Origin: Bacteriovoracaceae bacterium
GTDB taxonomy: Bacteria > Bdellovibrionota > Bacteriovoracia > Bacteriovoracales > Bacteriovoracaceae
Direction of reading: 5' to 3'
Length of the DNA: 64,000 nt
Assembly: GCA_024711325.1 (NCBI GenBank)
Contig: JANJTC010000004.1
Location: 248,001 to 312,000 of the forward strand
The notes under the pieces were generated by a model, which worked only from the letters and a program-made list of their open reading frames with translations, was not told the DNA's origin and did no database searches. Below are positions 58,427 to 64,000 of the stretch, in pieces. The translations under genes and the position numbers were made by a program. How positions within the stretch are numbered: position 1 is the stretch's first letter; every line of letters starts with the position of its first letter.

Positions 58427-59260
58427 ATGGGTTTAAGAATCAATACGAATATTTCGAGCATTGCAGCTCAGCGTGCTTTAGGAATTACTAAGAATAACTT
58501 GGATAGTAACCTTAGGAAACTATCTACTGGTGAACGGATAACTCGTGCGTCGGATGATGCAGCTGGATTGGCGATCAGTGAGAAACTGAAAAGTCACATC
58601 AGAGGTCTCAGACAAGCGAAAAGGAACTCAGATGATGGCGTATCACTTATTCAGACAGCAGAAGGCGGCCTCAACGAGATATCTAACATCATTATTCGCC
58701 TCAGAGAGCTCTCTATCCAGGCAGCCTCTGATACTGTGGGCGACACTGAAAGAGGTTTTTCAAACATTGAATTCCAAAACCTCCTTGAAGAAGTTCAACG
58801 AATTTCGGAAGGGTCAGAATTCAACGGTAGAAAACTTCTCGATGGCTCAGGTGGTATGGTTGAAATTCAAGTCGGGATCCACAATGATCCTACGCTTGAT
58901 CGAATCAAATACGATTCATCATCCACTGACACAACTCTTGAAAGCCTTGGTCTCATCGGCGAGAACATTGCTCACAAAGAGGGCGCACAGTTATCATTGT
59001 CTAAGCTGGACGACGCCTTGGTACGAATCAATGGAACTCGTGCCAACTTGGGTGCCCTACAGAACCGACTGCAATCCGCAAGTAATACAATTGCGATTAC
59101 AGAAGAGAACTTTAGCGCGGCCAACTCTCGGATTCGTGATGTAGACGTAGCTGCCGAGACAGCTGACATGGCAAAGAATAACATTCTTTCTCAGGCAGGT
59201 GTTTCAGTACTAGCTCAAGCGAATCAGGCTCCAAATTTTGCTTTGAAACTTTTAAGTTAA
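58427..59260 (+). CDS. fliC: Flagellin 2
   Basis: Second flagellin paralogue, 277 residues. N-terminal MGLRINTNISSIAAQRALGI, SDDAAGLAISEKLKSHIRGL and C-terminal ANSRIRDVDVAAETADMAKN ... FALKLLS show the full D0/D1 core, with almost no variable domain. It ends LLS rather than in the Gly-terminated tail of flagellin 1. Separate promoter or read-through from flagellin 1 are both possible: the gap holds tandem inverted repeats and the mini-ORF. Strong terminator after it. Two co-linear flagellins probably occupy different filament zones. Confidence 0.96.
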   Translation: MGLRINTNISSIAAQRALGITKNNLDSNLRKLSTGERITRASDDAAGLAISEKLKSHIRGLRQAKRNSDDGVSLIQTAEGGLNEISNIIIRLRELSIQAASDTVGDTERGFSNIEFQNLLEEVQRISEGSEFNGRKLLDGSGGMVEIQVGIHNDPTLDRIKYDSSSTDTTLESLGLIGENIAHKEGAQLSLSKLDDALVRINGTRANLGALQNRLQSASNTIAITEENFSAANSRIRDVDVAAETADMAKNNILSQAGVSVLAQANQAPNFALKLLS

Positions 59261-59271
59261 ACACACCCACT

Positions 59272-59308
59272 AACCTTCCCCCGAATGGGGGAAGGTTTCT
59301 TTTTTTTT
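59272..59308 (+). terminator. Strong terminator after flagellin 2
   Basis: The perfect 11-bp stem AACCTTCCCCC / GGGGGAAGGTT encloses GAAT and is followed by TCTTTTTTTTT. It starts 12 bases after the stop. Confidence 0.96.
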
Positions 59309-59342
59309 CTCACCTTCAAAAAGCCTGTGTTAAAATAAGCGC

Positions 59343-60260
59343 ATGAAAAAAACCATACTGATCTTTGGGGTTTCTTCCTTTGTCGGATCAAATTTCCTGG
59401 AATTACTCAAAGATGAATTTCGGATCATCGGAACCTACTTTAAAACACCTGTTTCGATACCTGGAGTTACATGTGTTCCTTGTGATGTTTTAAAGAAAGA
59501 GTACGTCGCAAGCATAGTCTCTATCTTTAAACCTGATATTTCTATTTATGCAGTTGGAATGAGTTCCTTGAAAGAATGTCAATTATCTCCCAAGCAAGCT
59601 GATGCCTTAAATTCGGCTGGTGCTGTAAACTGTTGTGTTGCTTCAGAAAGAAACAGTTCGAAATTTATCTTCATCTCTTCTGGTTTTGTACTGGGAGGAG
59701 AAGATACCATTTATCGTGAAGGAGAGACGCCGTTTCCCAATACCACTTATGGTAATTCTCTTTCCTCCACAGAATTTTACGTTCAGAGATCTTGTCTTAA
59801 TTACCTGATCCTCAGGTGTTCTTCCCTCTATGGACGAGGTTTTAATCCAAAGCATGATAATTGGTTTGAAAGATTACAATCGGCATTTGCCAAGAATGAA
59901 CCAATCCTCGCAGATGATTCGGTATATACCGGATTCCTGGATATTCAAATCCTGGCGAAGATACTTAAAGCAATGATTGCAAATGGAGTCACTAATCGAC
60001 TCTTTCATGTATCCAGCAAGGATTTTATGACTAGATATCAGTTTGCACAGGCCTATGCCCGGATCTTCAAGAAAGATGAAAGTCTCATTCAGAAAACCAC
60101 AGGAATATTTCCTTCTGATCGAAAGAGTGAGGAACTCTCAAATCTCTACTATCGTCTGGATACCTCTAACATAGAAGAGTTTTTAAACACCAAAATGCCT
60201 AAGATCGAAGAATCTTTGAGTGTGACTTATAAAAGATTGAACAACATTGGATTATCGTGA
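59343..60260 (+). CDS. RmlD-like SDR protein lacking the catalytic lysine
   Basis: 305 residues, extended short-chain dehydrogenase/epimerase family, closest by eye to RmlD (dTDP-4-dehydrorhamnose reductase). Motifs: nucleotide loop GVSSFVG at residues 9-15 (the middle Gly of GxxGxxG is Ser), SIYAVGMSSLKECQLSP, RCSSLYGRGFNPK. The catalytic YxxxK reads Y136-G-N-S-L140, so the Lys is Leu. RmlD usually reads YGRSK. It is immediately after the flagellin terminator. It may bind a nucleotide sugar without reduction, or be a pseudoenzyme; flagellin glycosylation is a possible context. Confidence 0.78.
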   Translation: MKKTILIFGVSSFVGSNFLELLKDEFRIIGTYFKTPVSIPGVTCVPCDVLKKEYVASIVSIFKPDISIYAVGMSSLKECQLSPKQADALNSAGAVNCCVASERNSSKFIFISSGFVLGGEDTIYREGETPFPNTTYGNSLSSTEFYVQRSCLNYLILRCSSLYGRGFNPKHDNWFERLQSAFAKNEPILADDSVYTGFLDIQILAKILKAMIANGVTNRLFHVSSKDFMTRYQFAQAYARIFKKDESLIQKTTGIFPSDRKSEELSNLYYRLDTSNIEEFLNTKMPKIEESLSVTYKRLNNIGLS

Positions 60261-60782
60261 AGAGTTCTTCACAAATTCTGTAAGATAATATTTTACCAAA
60301 GCTTCCACTTCCACTGGCTCACCTTGAAATCTCCAGGTAATCGTGTTGAAGGGACCTACATGGGCCTTAATTTCATGAATGGCATGAACTGATTGAGTCT
60401 CATTGGCCAGTCTGGCCGAGAATAACCCACCGTTATTCGAGAGAAAGCCTATGCTGACTACGTCTGGAGAACGACGAGCGACGATTAGTTTTAAAGAATT
60501 TCTGAAAAGAATAAAATCATTTACGGTATTAGAAATACGAAAGAGTTTTATCGAGCGCGAATTATCTCGGTTACTTCGATATTGATTAAATAAAGATACG
60601 TAGAACTCAAAACGATCTTTGAGCTTATTAACAAAATTTAAAGAGGATTCTTCCAAAAGCTGCTGAGTATTCAGGTGCTCATTGAAGCGAATGATACCAG
60701 ATTCTTCCATGTTCACTTCTTCAAGTGCCAGAGTTTCGATCCAGGAAACATTTTGATAATCATTGACGTTAATCGTATCCAT
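60252..60782 (-). CDS. Unknown cytoplasmic protein, probably leaderless mRNA
   Basis: 176 residues, not recognised. No signal peptide. The N-terminal third is acidic, then a helical region (EESSLNFVNKLKDRFEFYVS) and an alpha-beta part (LKLIVARRSPDVVSIGFLSN, SVHAIHEIKAHVGPFNTITW). The 3' end overlaps the SDR gene by 9 bases. The start ATG 60782 has no Shine-Dalgarno, but a good promoter at 60789-60817 predicts a transcript that starts at or within one base of the ATG. Its position next to flagellins and the Tad cluster hints at an envelope or motility link, no more. Confidence 0.6.
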   Translation of the reverse strand: MDTINVNDYQNVSWIETLALEEVNMEESGIIRFNEHLNTQQLLEESSLNFVNKLKDRFEFYVSLFNQYRSNRDNSRSIKLFRISNTVNDFILFRNSLKLIVARRSPDVVSIGFLSNNGGLFSARLANETQSVHAIHEIKAHVGPFNTITWRFQGEPVEVEALVKYYLTEFVKNSSR

Positions 60783-60788
60783 AGTTTT

Positions 60789-60817
60789 ATTGTTTGGTTT
60801 TAGGCCAGTATCGTCAA
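60789..60817 (-). promoter_or_regulatory. Promoter of the 60782 gene, predicted to be leaderless
   Basis: On the minus strand TTGACG (60812-60817) and AACAAT (60789-60794) are 17 bases apart. Transcription would begin near 60782-60783, that is at the ATG. No Shine-Dalgarno exists in the available space. Confidence 0.55.
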
Positions 60818-60860
60818 GACAAATGTTGGTAGGGGCAAAGGTAAAGTAAGAATGAAAAAA

Positions 60861-61044
60861 GGTCCGGGGGAAGGCTTAATACGGTTTCGCGCCCCTAGAA
60901 AACTAGGTGGGCGCAATTAGTAATCACTTTAGGCTTCTCACATTCTGACTTAATCCTAAGCCAGGCAAGCTTGCACACCGTGATCAGGGACCGCTCCCGA
61001 AAAAAAAATCGTAGGGGCGAAACTTTATGGCTTCGCCCCGGACC
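60861..61044. ncRNA. Candidate structured RNA of 184 bases, strand undecided
   Basis: This lies in the 505-base stretch without a gene (60783-61287). The ends pair: GGTCCGGGG (60861-60869) with CCCCGGACC (61036-61044). Inside are GCGCC CCTAG-AAAA-CTAGG TGGGCGC-like hairpin (60889-60914), ACGGT (60881-60885) with ACCGT (60976-60980), and a competing hairpin GGGGCGAA (61014-61021) / TTCGCCCC (61032-61039). The base composition is richer in G and C than the flanks. No ORF. Closed ends and length recall 6S RNA, but I cannot confirm its conserved features, and I see no tmRNA tag, SRP or RNase P motif. Read on the minus strand, the 61014-61039 hairpin is followed by a T9 run, like a terminator. Confidence 0.4.
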
Positions 61045-61183
61045 CATAACTATCATAACCCATTTCTTTTGGTACGGGCAGAGGCATTTTTAGCAAAACG
61101 CAGGTCATGAGTGCAGGAATAGTTTAATAATTTTAAAGCGTTACAAAAGTAAATCAAATAAAAGCAATAAAACTGACAAGGTG

Positions 61184-61192
61184 TGTTATAAT
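61184..61192 (+). promoter_or_regulatory. Extended -10 promoter of the Tad/Flp cluster
   Basis: TGT-TATAAT (61184-61192): a perfect -10 box with the extended TGn element. No good -35 is seen (CAATAA is the best hexamer at the right distance). Predicted start near 61199, giving a leader of about 90 bases before the Flp ATG. Confidence 0.65.
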
Positions 61193-61203
61193 TACTCTAA
61201 TGA

Positions 61204-61287
61204 ACCGGAAGGAAACCTAAAGTTTTTGAAAACTGAGGTCGATAAGATTCTCAGCAATCCGGTAGATTGCTCCTTTAAGGGGGAATT
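61204..61287 (+). promoter_or_regulatory. Structured leader of the Flp pilin, riboswitch-like
   Basis: Three helices overlap in turn. P1: ACCGGA (61204-61209) with TCCGGT (61258-61263). P2: AGCAATC (61253-61259) with GATTGCT (61265-61271), loop CGGTA, which uses part of the P1 arm. P3: CTCC (61270-61273) with GGGG (61279-61282), which uses part of P2 and covers the Shine-Dalgarno AAGGGGGA (61277-61284), 3 bases before the ATG at 61288. P1 and P2 cannot coexist, nor can P2 and P3. The P1 interior has a second helix AGTTT-TTGA-AAACT flanked by ACCT/AGGT. In outline (GGAAACC, hairpin, GGTCGATAAG, CCGGTAG) it resembles c-di-GMP-I aptamers, but several conserved positions do not match. Confidence 0.4.
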
Positions 61288-61488
61288 ATGAGAGACAAGA
61301 TAGTTGCTTATCTACGAGATGAGAGCGGACAGACCTCTACAGAGTACATTCTACTTGTAGCCGTTGCCGCAGCTATCGTTATTAAATTCAAGGACCAGAT
61401 CGAGAAGAGACTCCTTGGAGACGATGGTATTCTTGGTAAAGTAATGAGCAAGACAGAAGAAAAAATTAATAATGATCTATTCGACTAG
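61288..61488 (+). CDS. Flp-type pilin 1
   Basis: Small prepilin of 66 residues. A short leader with acidic residues ends at Gly14; mature QTSTEYILLVAVAAAIVIKF contains the Glu-Tyr pair of Flp pilins and a hydrophobic helix. The C-terminus is a charged polar tail. The Shine-Dalgarno AAGGGGGA lies within the structured leader. It is probably the major Tad pilus subunit, because it is first in the cluster, is directly behind the promoter and is followed by a stabilising hairpin. Confidence 0.9.
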   Translation: MRDKIVAYLRDESGQTSTEYILLVAVAAAIVIKFKDQIEKRLLGDDGILGKVMSKTEEKINNDLFD

Positions 61489-61515
61489 TAGGTAAGGTTA
61501 AAATACCTTGCCTAC
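61488..61515 (+). other. Hairpin after Flp pilin 1 without U-tract
   Basis: GTAGGTAAGGT (61488-61498) / ACCTTGCCTAC (61505-61515): 11 pairs with one G-T, loop TAAAAT, starting at the last base of the stop codon. It lacks a U-tract. Probably a 3' stabiliser or partial attenuator that raises the first pilin over the downstream minor ones. Confidence 0.55.
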
Positions 61516-61541
61516 GGTCTTGATCATGGTAGCATTTCACA

Positions 61542-61763
61542 ATGAAATGGTTTCGTTGCGGACAGGCAACTGTCGAATATATTTTTATTCTCGCATTCGC
61601 CATTATCTTAGGCTTCAACATCATTAACAGATTTACCGATTTTTTCCGCGATTCAATGGGCGGAGTAAGTCACGTTCTATCGACTCATCTTACGATTGGT
61701 GTTTGTCCCTCAGAGTGCTGGTACCTGAATTATGACAATTCATTTTCAGGCGGAAGTCCATGA
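61542..61763 (+). CDS. Flp/TadE-like small prepilin 2
   Basis: 73 residues. Leader MKWFRCG then mature QATVEYIFILAFAIILGFNI, with the same G|Q...EY junction as pilin 1. The C-terminal domain is short with two cysteines (GVCPSECWYLNYDNSF), absent from pilin 1, perhaps one disulphide. No clear Shine-Dalgarno. It overlaps the peptidase gene by 4 bases. Probably a minor pilin. Confidence 0.78.
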   Translation: MKWFRCGQATVEYIFILAFAIILGFNIINRFTDFFRDSMGGVSHVLSTHLTIGVCPSECWYLNYDNSFSGGSP

Positions 61764-62254
61764 TGGTCTTTGTTTTCGCTTTGGTGCTCCTGGAATTGCT
61801 TGCTGTGGCCTGGATTGATTTTAAAACCCATAAAATTTCGAATAAATGGCCCCTGCTTAATATCAGTATAGCAGTAGTGTTGTATATCACTCTGGGAAGC
61901 CTTTATCCCCTTAGCTGGGAAGTTCTGTTGTTTCCTTTGGGGTTCATTTTGATTGGTTTTATACTCTTTCTGGTCAACATCATGGGAGCAGGGGATTCAA
62001 AGTTTCTGGCCTCATTATTCTTATTGATACCGCTTGAGTACCATCTCCTCTTTTTTGAAAAGTTGGTTTTGAGTACCATTATCACTGGCGCTTTCCTGCT
62101 TACTTATAGAATCATAAGAAACAGTGGTAAACTTAAGGCCTATCTCATCAGCCATTACTGGGAGGGCATTAAAGTGACCCTTAAGTCACGTTTTAGTTAC
62201 GCCCCGGTGATTTTTATGGCCTGGTTGATACTAGGGTTAGATATATGGAGATAA
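61760..62254 (+). CDS. TadV/CpaA-type prepilin peptidase
   Basis: Short A24 aspartic peptidase, 164 residues, lacking the methyltransferase loop of PilD. It has about six membrane segments. Both catalytic aspartates are present: AWIDFKTHKISNKW and the GAGDSK motif. It is embedded between pilin genes, which implies it serves the Tad prepilins specifically. Overlaps the pilins before (4 bases) and after (10 bases). Confidence 0.9.
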   Translation: MMVFVFALVLLELLAVAWIDFKTHKISNKWPLLNISIAVVLYITLGSLYPLSWEVLLFPLGFILIGFILFLVNIMGAGDSKFLASLFLLIPLEYHLLFFEKLVLSTIITGAFLLTYRIIRNSGKLKAYLISHYWEGIKVTLKSRFSYAPVIFMAWLILGLDIWR

Positions 62255-62547
62255 AAACAGAAAAGGGGCAGACCGTCGTAGAATATCTACTGTTATTGGT
62301 AGTGGCGATCTCTTTGGTACTGACTTTTTATAATAGCGAAGTCTTTAAACGCCTGTTTGGACCTCGGGGTGAAATTGGAAAAAAGATCAAATCCCAGAAT
62401 GAATTTGCTTATCGCCATGCCTACTCGCAAGGCCGTCCCGATCAGGATATAGACAGGTTAAATCGGGAAGGCTCTATCCATCCTTCCTATCATGATCTCG
62501 AGCAGGGTGGGACACGTTTTTTTGGTCCATTGGATGCTTACGAATGA
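62245..62547 (+). CDS. Flp/TadE-like prepilin 3
   Basis: 100 residues. Leader MEIKTEKG then QTVVEYLLLLVVAISLVLTF, the third G|Q...EY junction. The polar C-terminal part is charged (RGEIGKKIKSQNEFAYRHAY, SQGRPDQDIDRLNREG) without cysteines. It overlaps tadV by 10 bases and the next gene by 4. Likely a minor pilin or pseudopilin. Confidence 0.75.
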   Translation: MEIKTEKGQTVVEYLLLLVVAISLVLTFYNSEVFKRLFGPRGEIGKKIKSQNEFAYRHAYSQGRPDQDIDRLNREGSIHPSYHDLEQGGTRFFGPLDAYE

Positions 62548-63077
62548 CAAATAAAAAAAGAAATGAAAAAGGTCAATCAACGGTAGAGTTCATTCTCACT
62601 TTTGCTTTTGGTGTGAGTTTAATTCTGGTTATTTTTTCTACATCAATGAACTATGCCACCGGATATTTGGTCCACTATGCGACTTTTATGGCGAGCCGGG
62701 TTTACGTGAGCTCCGATAACAGTCTGGTTTCACCAATGGCATCTATCGGAGATGCTGGGCAGAAAGCGAAAGATGCTTTTGGAGTTTATAACCTGAGTAT
62801 CTTTGGAGTTCCTAATTCAAATTTTGACATTAATCCTGTGGAAGACGGCATGAGTCCATCACAATATTTAACCGTAGGCGGAAGGACGACTTTTGAGCTT
62901 ACCATTGATGTGATGGGAAGAATTACCGGAGGAGAAAAGTTGGAAATGGTTTCGGAATCATTTTTAGGCAAAGAACCTGTTCGTGGTGAATGTGTCAGGC
63001 GTACTTGTTATGGCATCACTGGCAGTACTGAGTGCAATGAAACTTTTGATGTCACCTTATATGATAATGGTTGTTAA
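62544..63077 (+). CDS. TadE-like pseudopilin 4
   Basis: 177 residues. Short leader to Gly9 (EKG), then QSTVEFILTFAFGVSLILVI with Glu-Phe at the junction. Beyond the helix is a soluble domain: MNYATGYLVHYATFMASRVY is typical of the TadE family, followed by a beta-rich part with three or four cysteines (GECVRRTCYGITGSTECNE). TadE/TadF are minor pseudopilins processed by TadV. It overlaps the next gene by 1 base (TAATG). Confidence 0.8.
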   Translation: MTNKKRNEKGQSTVEFILTFAFGVSLILVIFSTSMNYATGYLVHYATFMASRVYVSSDNSLVSPMASIGDAGQKAKDAFGVYNLSIFGVPNSNFDINPVEDGMSPSQYLTVGGRTTFELTIDVMGRITGGEKLEMVSESFLGKEPVRGECVRRTCYGITGSTECNETFDVTLYDNGC

Positions 63078-63580
63078 TGACTAAAAAAAATAAAAATCAA
63101 CAGGGTCAGGCCCTGATTGAACTCATTATCTTCCTTCCTCTGATGATTACCATCTATTCGGTGATCGGAGGTTTTGCGAGTTCGATAAACGGCTCAATCA
63201 ACCAGCAGAAGTTTACCCGTGCTTATTTCTATTACAGGGTTCAAAATAACTCAACTATTCCCGGACCTAAGACTTCTTCTTTCGGATCATGGAAACAATT
63301 TGGAATGTTCTTTGTAGGCTGGCGAATCAAGTTTAACGGGGAAACATCTCCTGTTATGCCCTGTTATAAAATCAGTATACCTTTTAAGGAGAGTCCTTCG
63401 GATAAATGTGAGGACCGATATGGTGATCCGAAAACATTGTGGTTAAGAGTGGGAACGGTCTATGGTGTGTGTGGGCAGACATATATTAATCAGAACAACA
63501 CCGTCTCACAGGTTCCCGACCTTCGTGGTGCAGATTTCAAAATTTTAACTGACCGTAGTAGTTGCACAATTACCAAGTAG
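63077..63580 (+). CDS. TadE/TadF-like pseudopilin 5
   Basis: 167 residues from ATG 63077 (the TTG at 63071 lies inside the previous gene). N-terminal QQG then QALIELIIFLPLMITIYSVI, with Glu-Leu at the junction. The soluble domain shows FTRAYFYYRVQNNSTIPGPK and four cysteines (MPCYKISI, SDKCEDRYG, GVCGQTY, SSCTI). It completes a row of five G/Q-type prepilins around the TadV peptidase. Probably the second TadE/TadF partner. Confidence 0.78.
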   Translation: MTKKNKNQQGQALIELIIFLPLMITIYSVIGGFASSINGSINQQKFTRAYFYYRVQNNSTIPGPKTSSFGSWKQFGMFFVGWRIKFNGETSPVMPCYKISIPFKESPSDKCEDRYGDPKTLWLRVGTVYGVCGQTYINQNNTVSQVPDLRGADFKILTDRSSCTITK

Positions 63581-63664
63581 GTAAATTCGGATCTTTTGCT
63601 CCATGGTAAAAAAAATCTGATATTATTAAGTCATCGAAAATCCATTCAAAGTTTAGGATGAACA

Positions 63665-64000
63665 ATGAATAGTCGCGCCTTTACTACCAGTCTCATATTA
63701 GCCGGTCTCGCGGTGGCGATGATCTGGTCATACATTTCCAGCCGAGAAACAGAACTTCAAAGTGATTATGGAAATCAAACACCAGTCGTCATAGCAAAAG
63801 AAGACATTAAAGAGCTTGAAATTATCGACGATAGAAAAGTTCAGCTCATTAACGTTCCATCAAAGTTCCAGATGCCGGGTCACTTTAAACGGGTGGAAGA
63901 TCTTTATAATACGATTGCTGCCGTTCCCATCAAGAAAGGTGAACAGATAACTGTTCCACGAGTGACTTACCCTGGTTCACAATCGGGTCTATCCCGACAG
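63665..64000 (+). CDS. cpaB: CpaB/RcpC-like pilus assembly protein (3'-truncated by window edge)
   Basis: The frame is open from ATG 63665 to the end, giving 112 residues. N-terminal membrane helix (TSLILAGLAVAMIWSYIS), then the SAF-like periplasmic domain typical of CpaB: TPVVIAKEDIKELEIIDDRK, YNTIAAVPIKKGEQITVPRV. The AGGA (63656-63659) serves as Shine-Dalgarno. CpaB partners the CpaC/RcpA secretin of Tad pili, so the rest of the Tad operon should follow beyond the edge. It was not listed as a complete ORF because it lacks a stop. Confidence 0.87.
   Translation, partial: MNSRAFTTSLILAGLAVAMIWSYISSRETELQSDYGNQTPVVIAKEDIKELEIIDDRKVQLINVPSKFQMPGHFKRVEDLYNTIAAVPIKKGEQITVPRVTYPGSQSGLSRQ

Noticed and set aside
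60861..61044. tmRNA, SRP RNA or RNase P RNA in the gene-free stretch
   Set aside because: No tag reading frame, no terminal tRNA-like T-arm, no GGAAGGNAGCAG SRP loop and no GAGGAAAGUC-type RNase P core could be found.
61141..61152. TTAC-AAAA-GTAA, similar to the LexA box reported for Bdellovibrio (TTAC-N3-GTAA)
   Set aside because: The spacer has four bases, not three, the site is about 35 bases before the Tad -10 box, and no SOS gene is adjacent.
61204..61287. Firm call of a c-di-GMP-I riboswitch
   Set aside because: Only parts of the pattern match (GGAAACC, GGTCG..AAG, CCGGTAG); the GACGCAAAGCC core and the tetraloop receptor are not convincingly present. Reported as a structured leader only.
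63658..63672. ATG-AAC-AAT-GAA-TAG mini-ORF overlapping the cpaB start
   Set aside because: It lacks its own ribosome binding site separate from that of cpaB, and such overlaps arise easily by chance.
1..64000. Insertion sequences, prophage, CRISPR array, tRNA or rRNA genes
   Set aside because: I saw no transposase or integrase, no regularly spaced direct repeats and no cloverleaf with a GTTCRANTC T-arm in the intergenic gaps. A tRNAscan or CRISPR search would settle this.

Overview
The window looks like chromosomal DNA of a low-GC (by eye about 40%) Gram-negative, flagellated, surface-active bacterium. It carries an almost complete type IVa pilus locus, a second Tad/Flp pilus locus starting at the right edge, tandem flagellins and many exported proteins with zinc- or cysteine-protease motifs. 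That mix, the lack of close enterobacterial synteny and the low GC suggest the Bdellovibrionota, most likely a Bacteriovorax/Peredibacter-type predator. This assignment is inference; no rRNA gene is present to test it.

Layout. 1-8004: type IV pilus motor and pilin genes (pilB, cut by the left edge, then pilT, pilC and pilA with its own terminator), a convergent membrane-anchored protein, a two-gene ABC exporter and the prepilin peptidase pilD. 8025-24867: a strong promoter starts a tightly packed co-directional run of pilMNOPQ, a TPR gene, aroQ, efp, accB, accC, a second TPR gene, tamB and tamA. Many of its junctions overlap by 1-4 bases, so one long operon is plausible. 24909-28589: rplM-rpsI with promoter and terminator, then a UvrA paralogue with a degenerate second ATPase site. 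28606-36907: an exported-protein district (membrane-anchored protein, matrixin-like protease, AMIN-like protein, a second zincin and a small secreted protein) interrupted by lon. 36906-48443, mostly minus strand: rpoZ, acyl-CoA ligase, small proteins, peptide-binding lipoprotein, alaS, two unknown exported proteins (one with a papain-like Cys/His pattern), recX, recA and pgpA. 48504-57218: a protein with a RelA/SpoT-like synthetase signature, alpha/beta hydrolase, FHA protein, recG, greA, zinc-ribbon protein, small membrane protein, ABC1 kinase and GNAT. 57290-60782: two flagellins, an SDR lacking its catalytic lysine, and an unknown protein. 60783-61287 is a 505-base gene-free stretch holding a candidate structured RNA, a promoter and a highly structured leader. 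61288-64000: Tad locus with five G/Q-type prepilins, a dedicated TadV/CpaA peptidase and the start of cpaB.

How the genes fit together. PilB, PilT and PilC drive PilA assembly, PilD processes prepilins, and PilMNOP links the motor to the PilQ secretin. TamA/TamB and the acetyl-CoA carboxylase subunits serve envelope biogenesis in the same transcription unit. The Tad cluster has its own peptidase, so the two pilus systems appear to be processed separately.

The most unusual signals are these: (1) a RelA/SpoT-like catalytic signature in a protein with no recognisable RSH architecture; (2) a Tad leader in which three helices are mutually exclusive, the last covering the ribosome binding site; (3) several hairpins or palindromes at the ribosome binding sites or starts of exported-protein genes; (4) a six-codon upstream ORF (five codons plus stop) that spans the ribosome binding site of the second flagellin.
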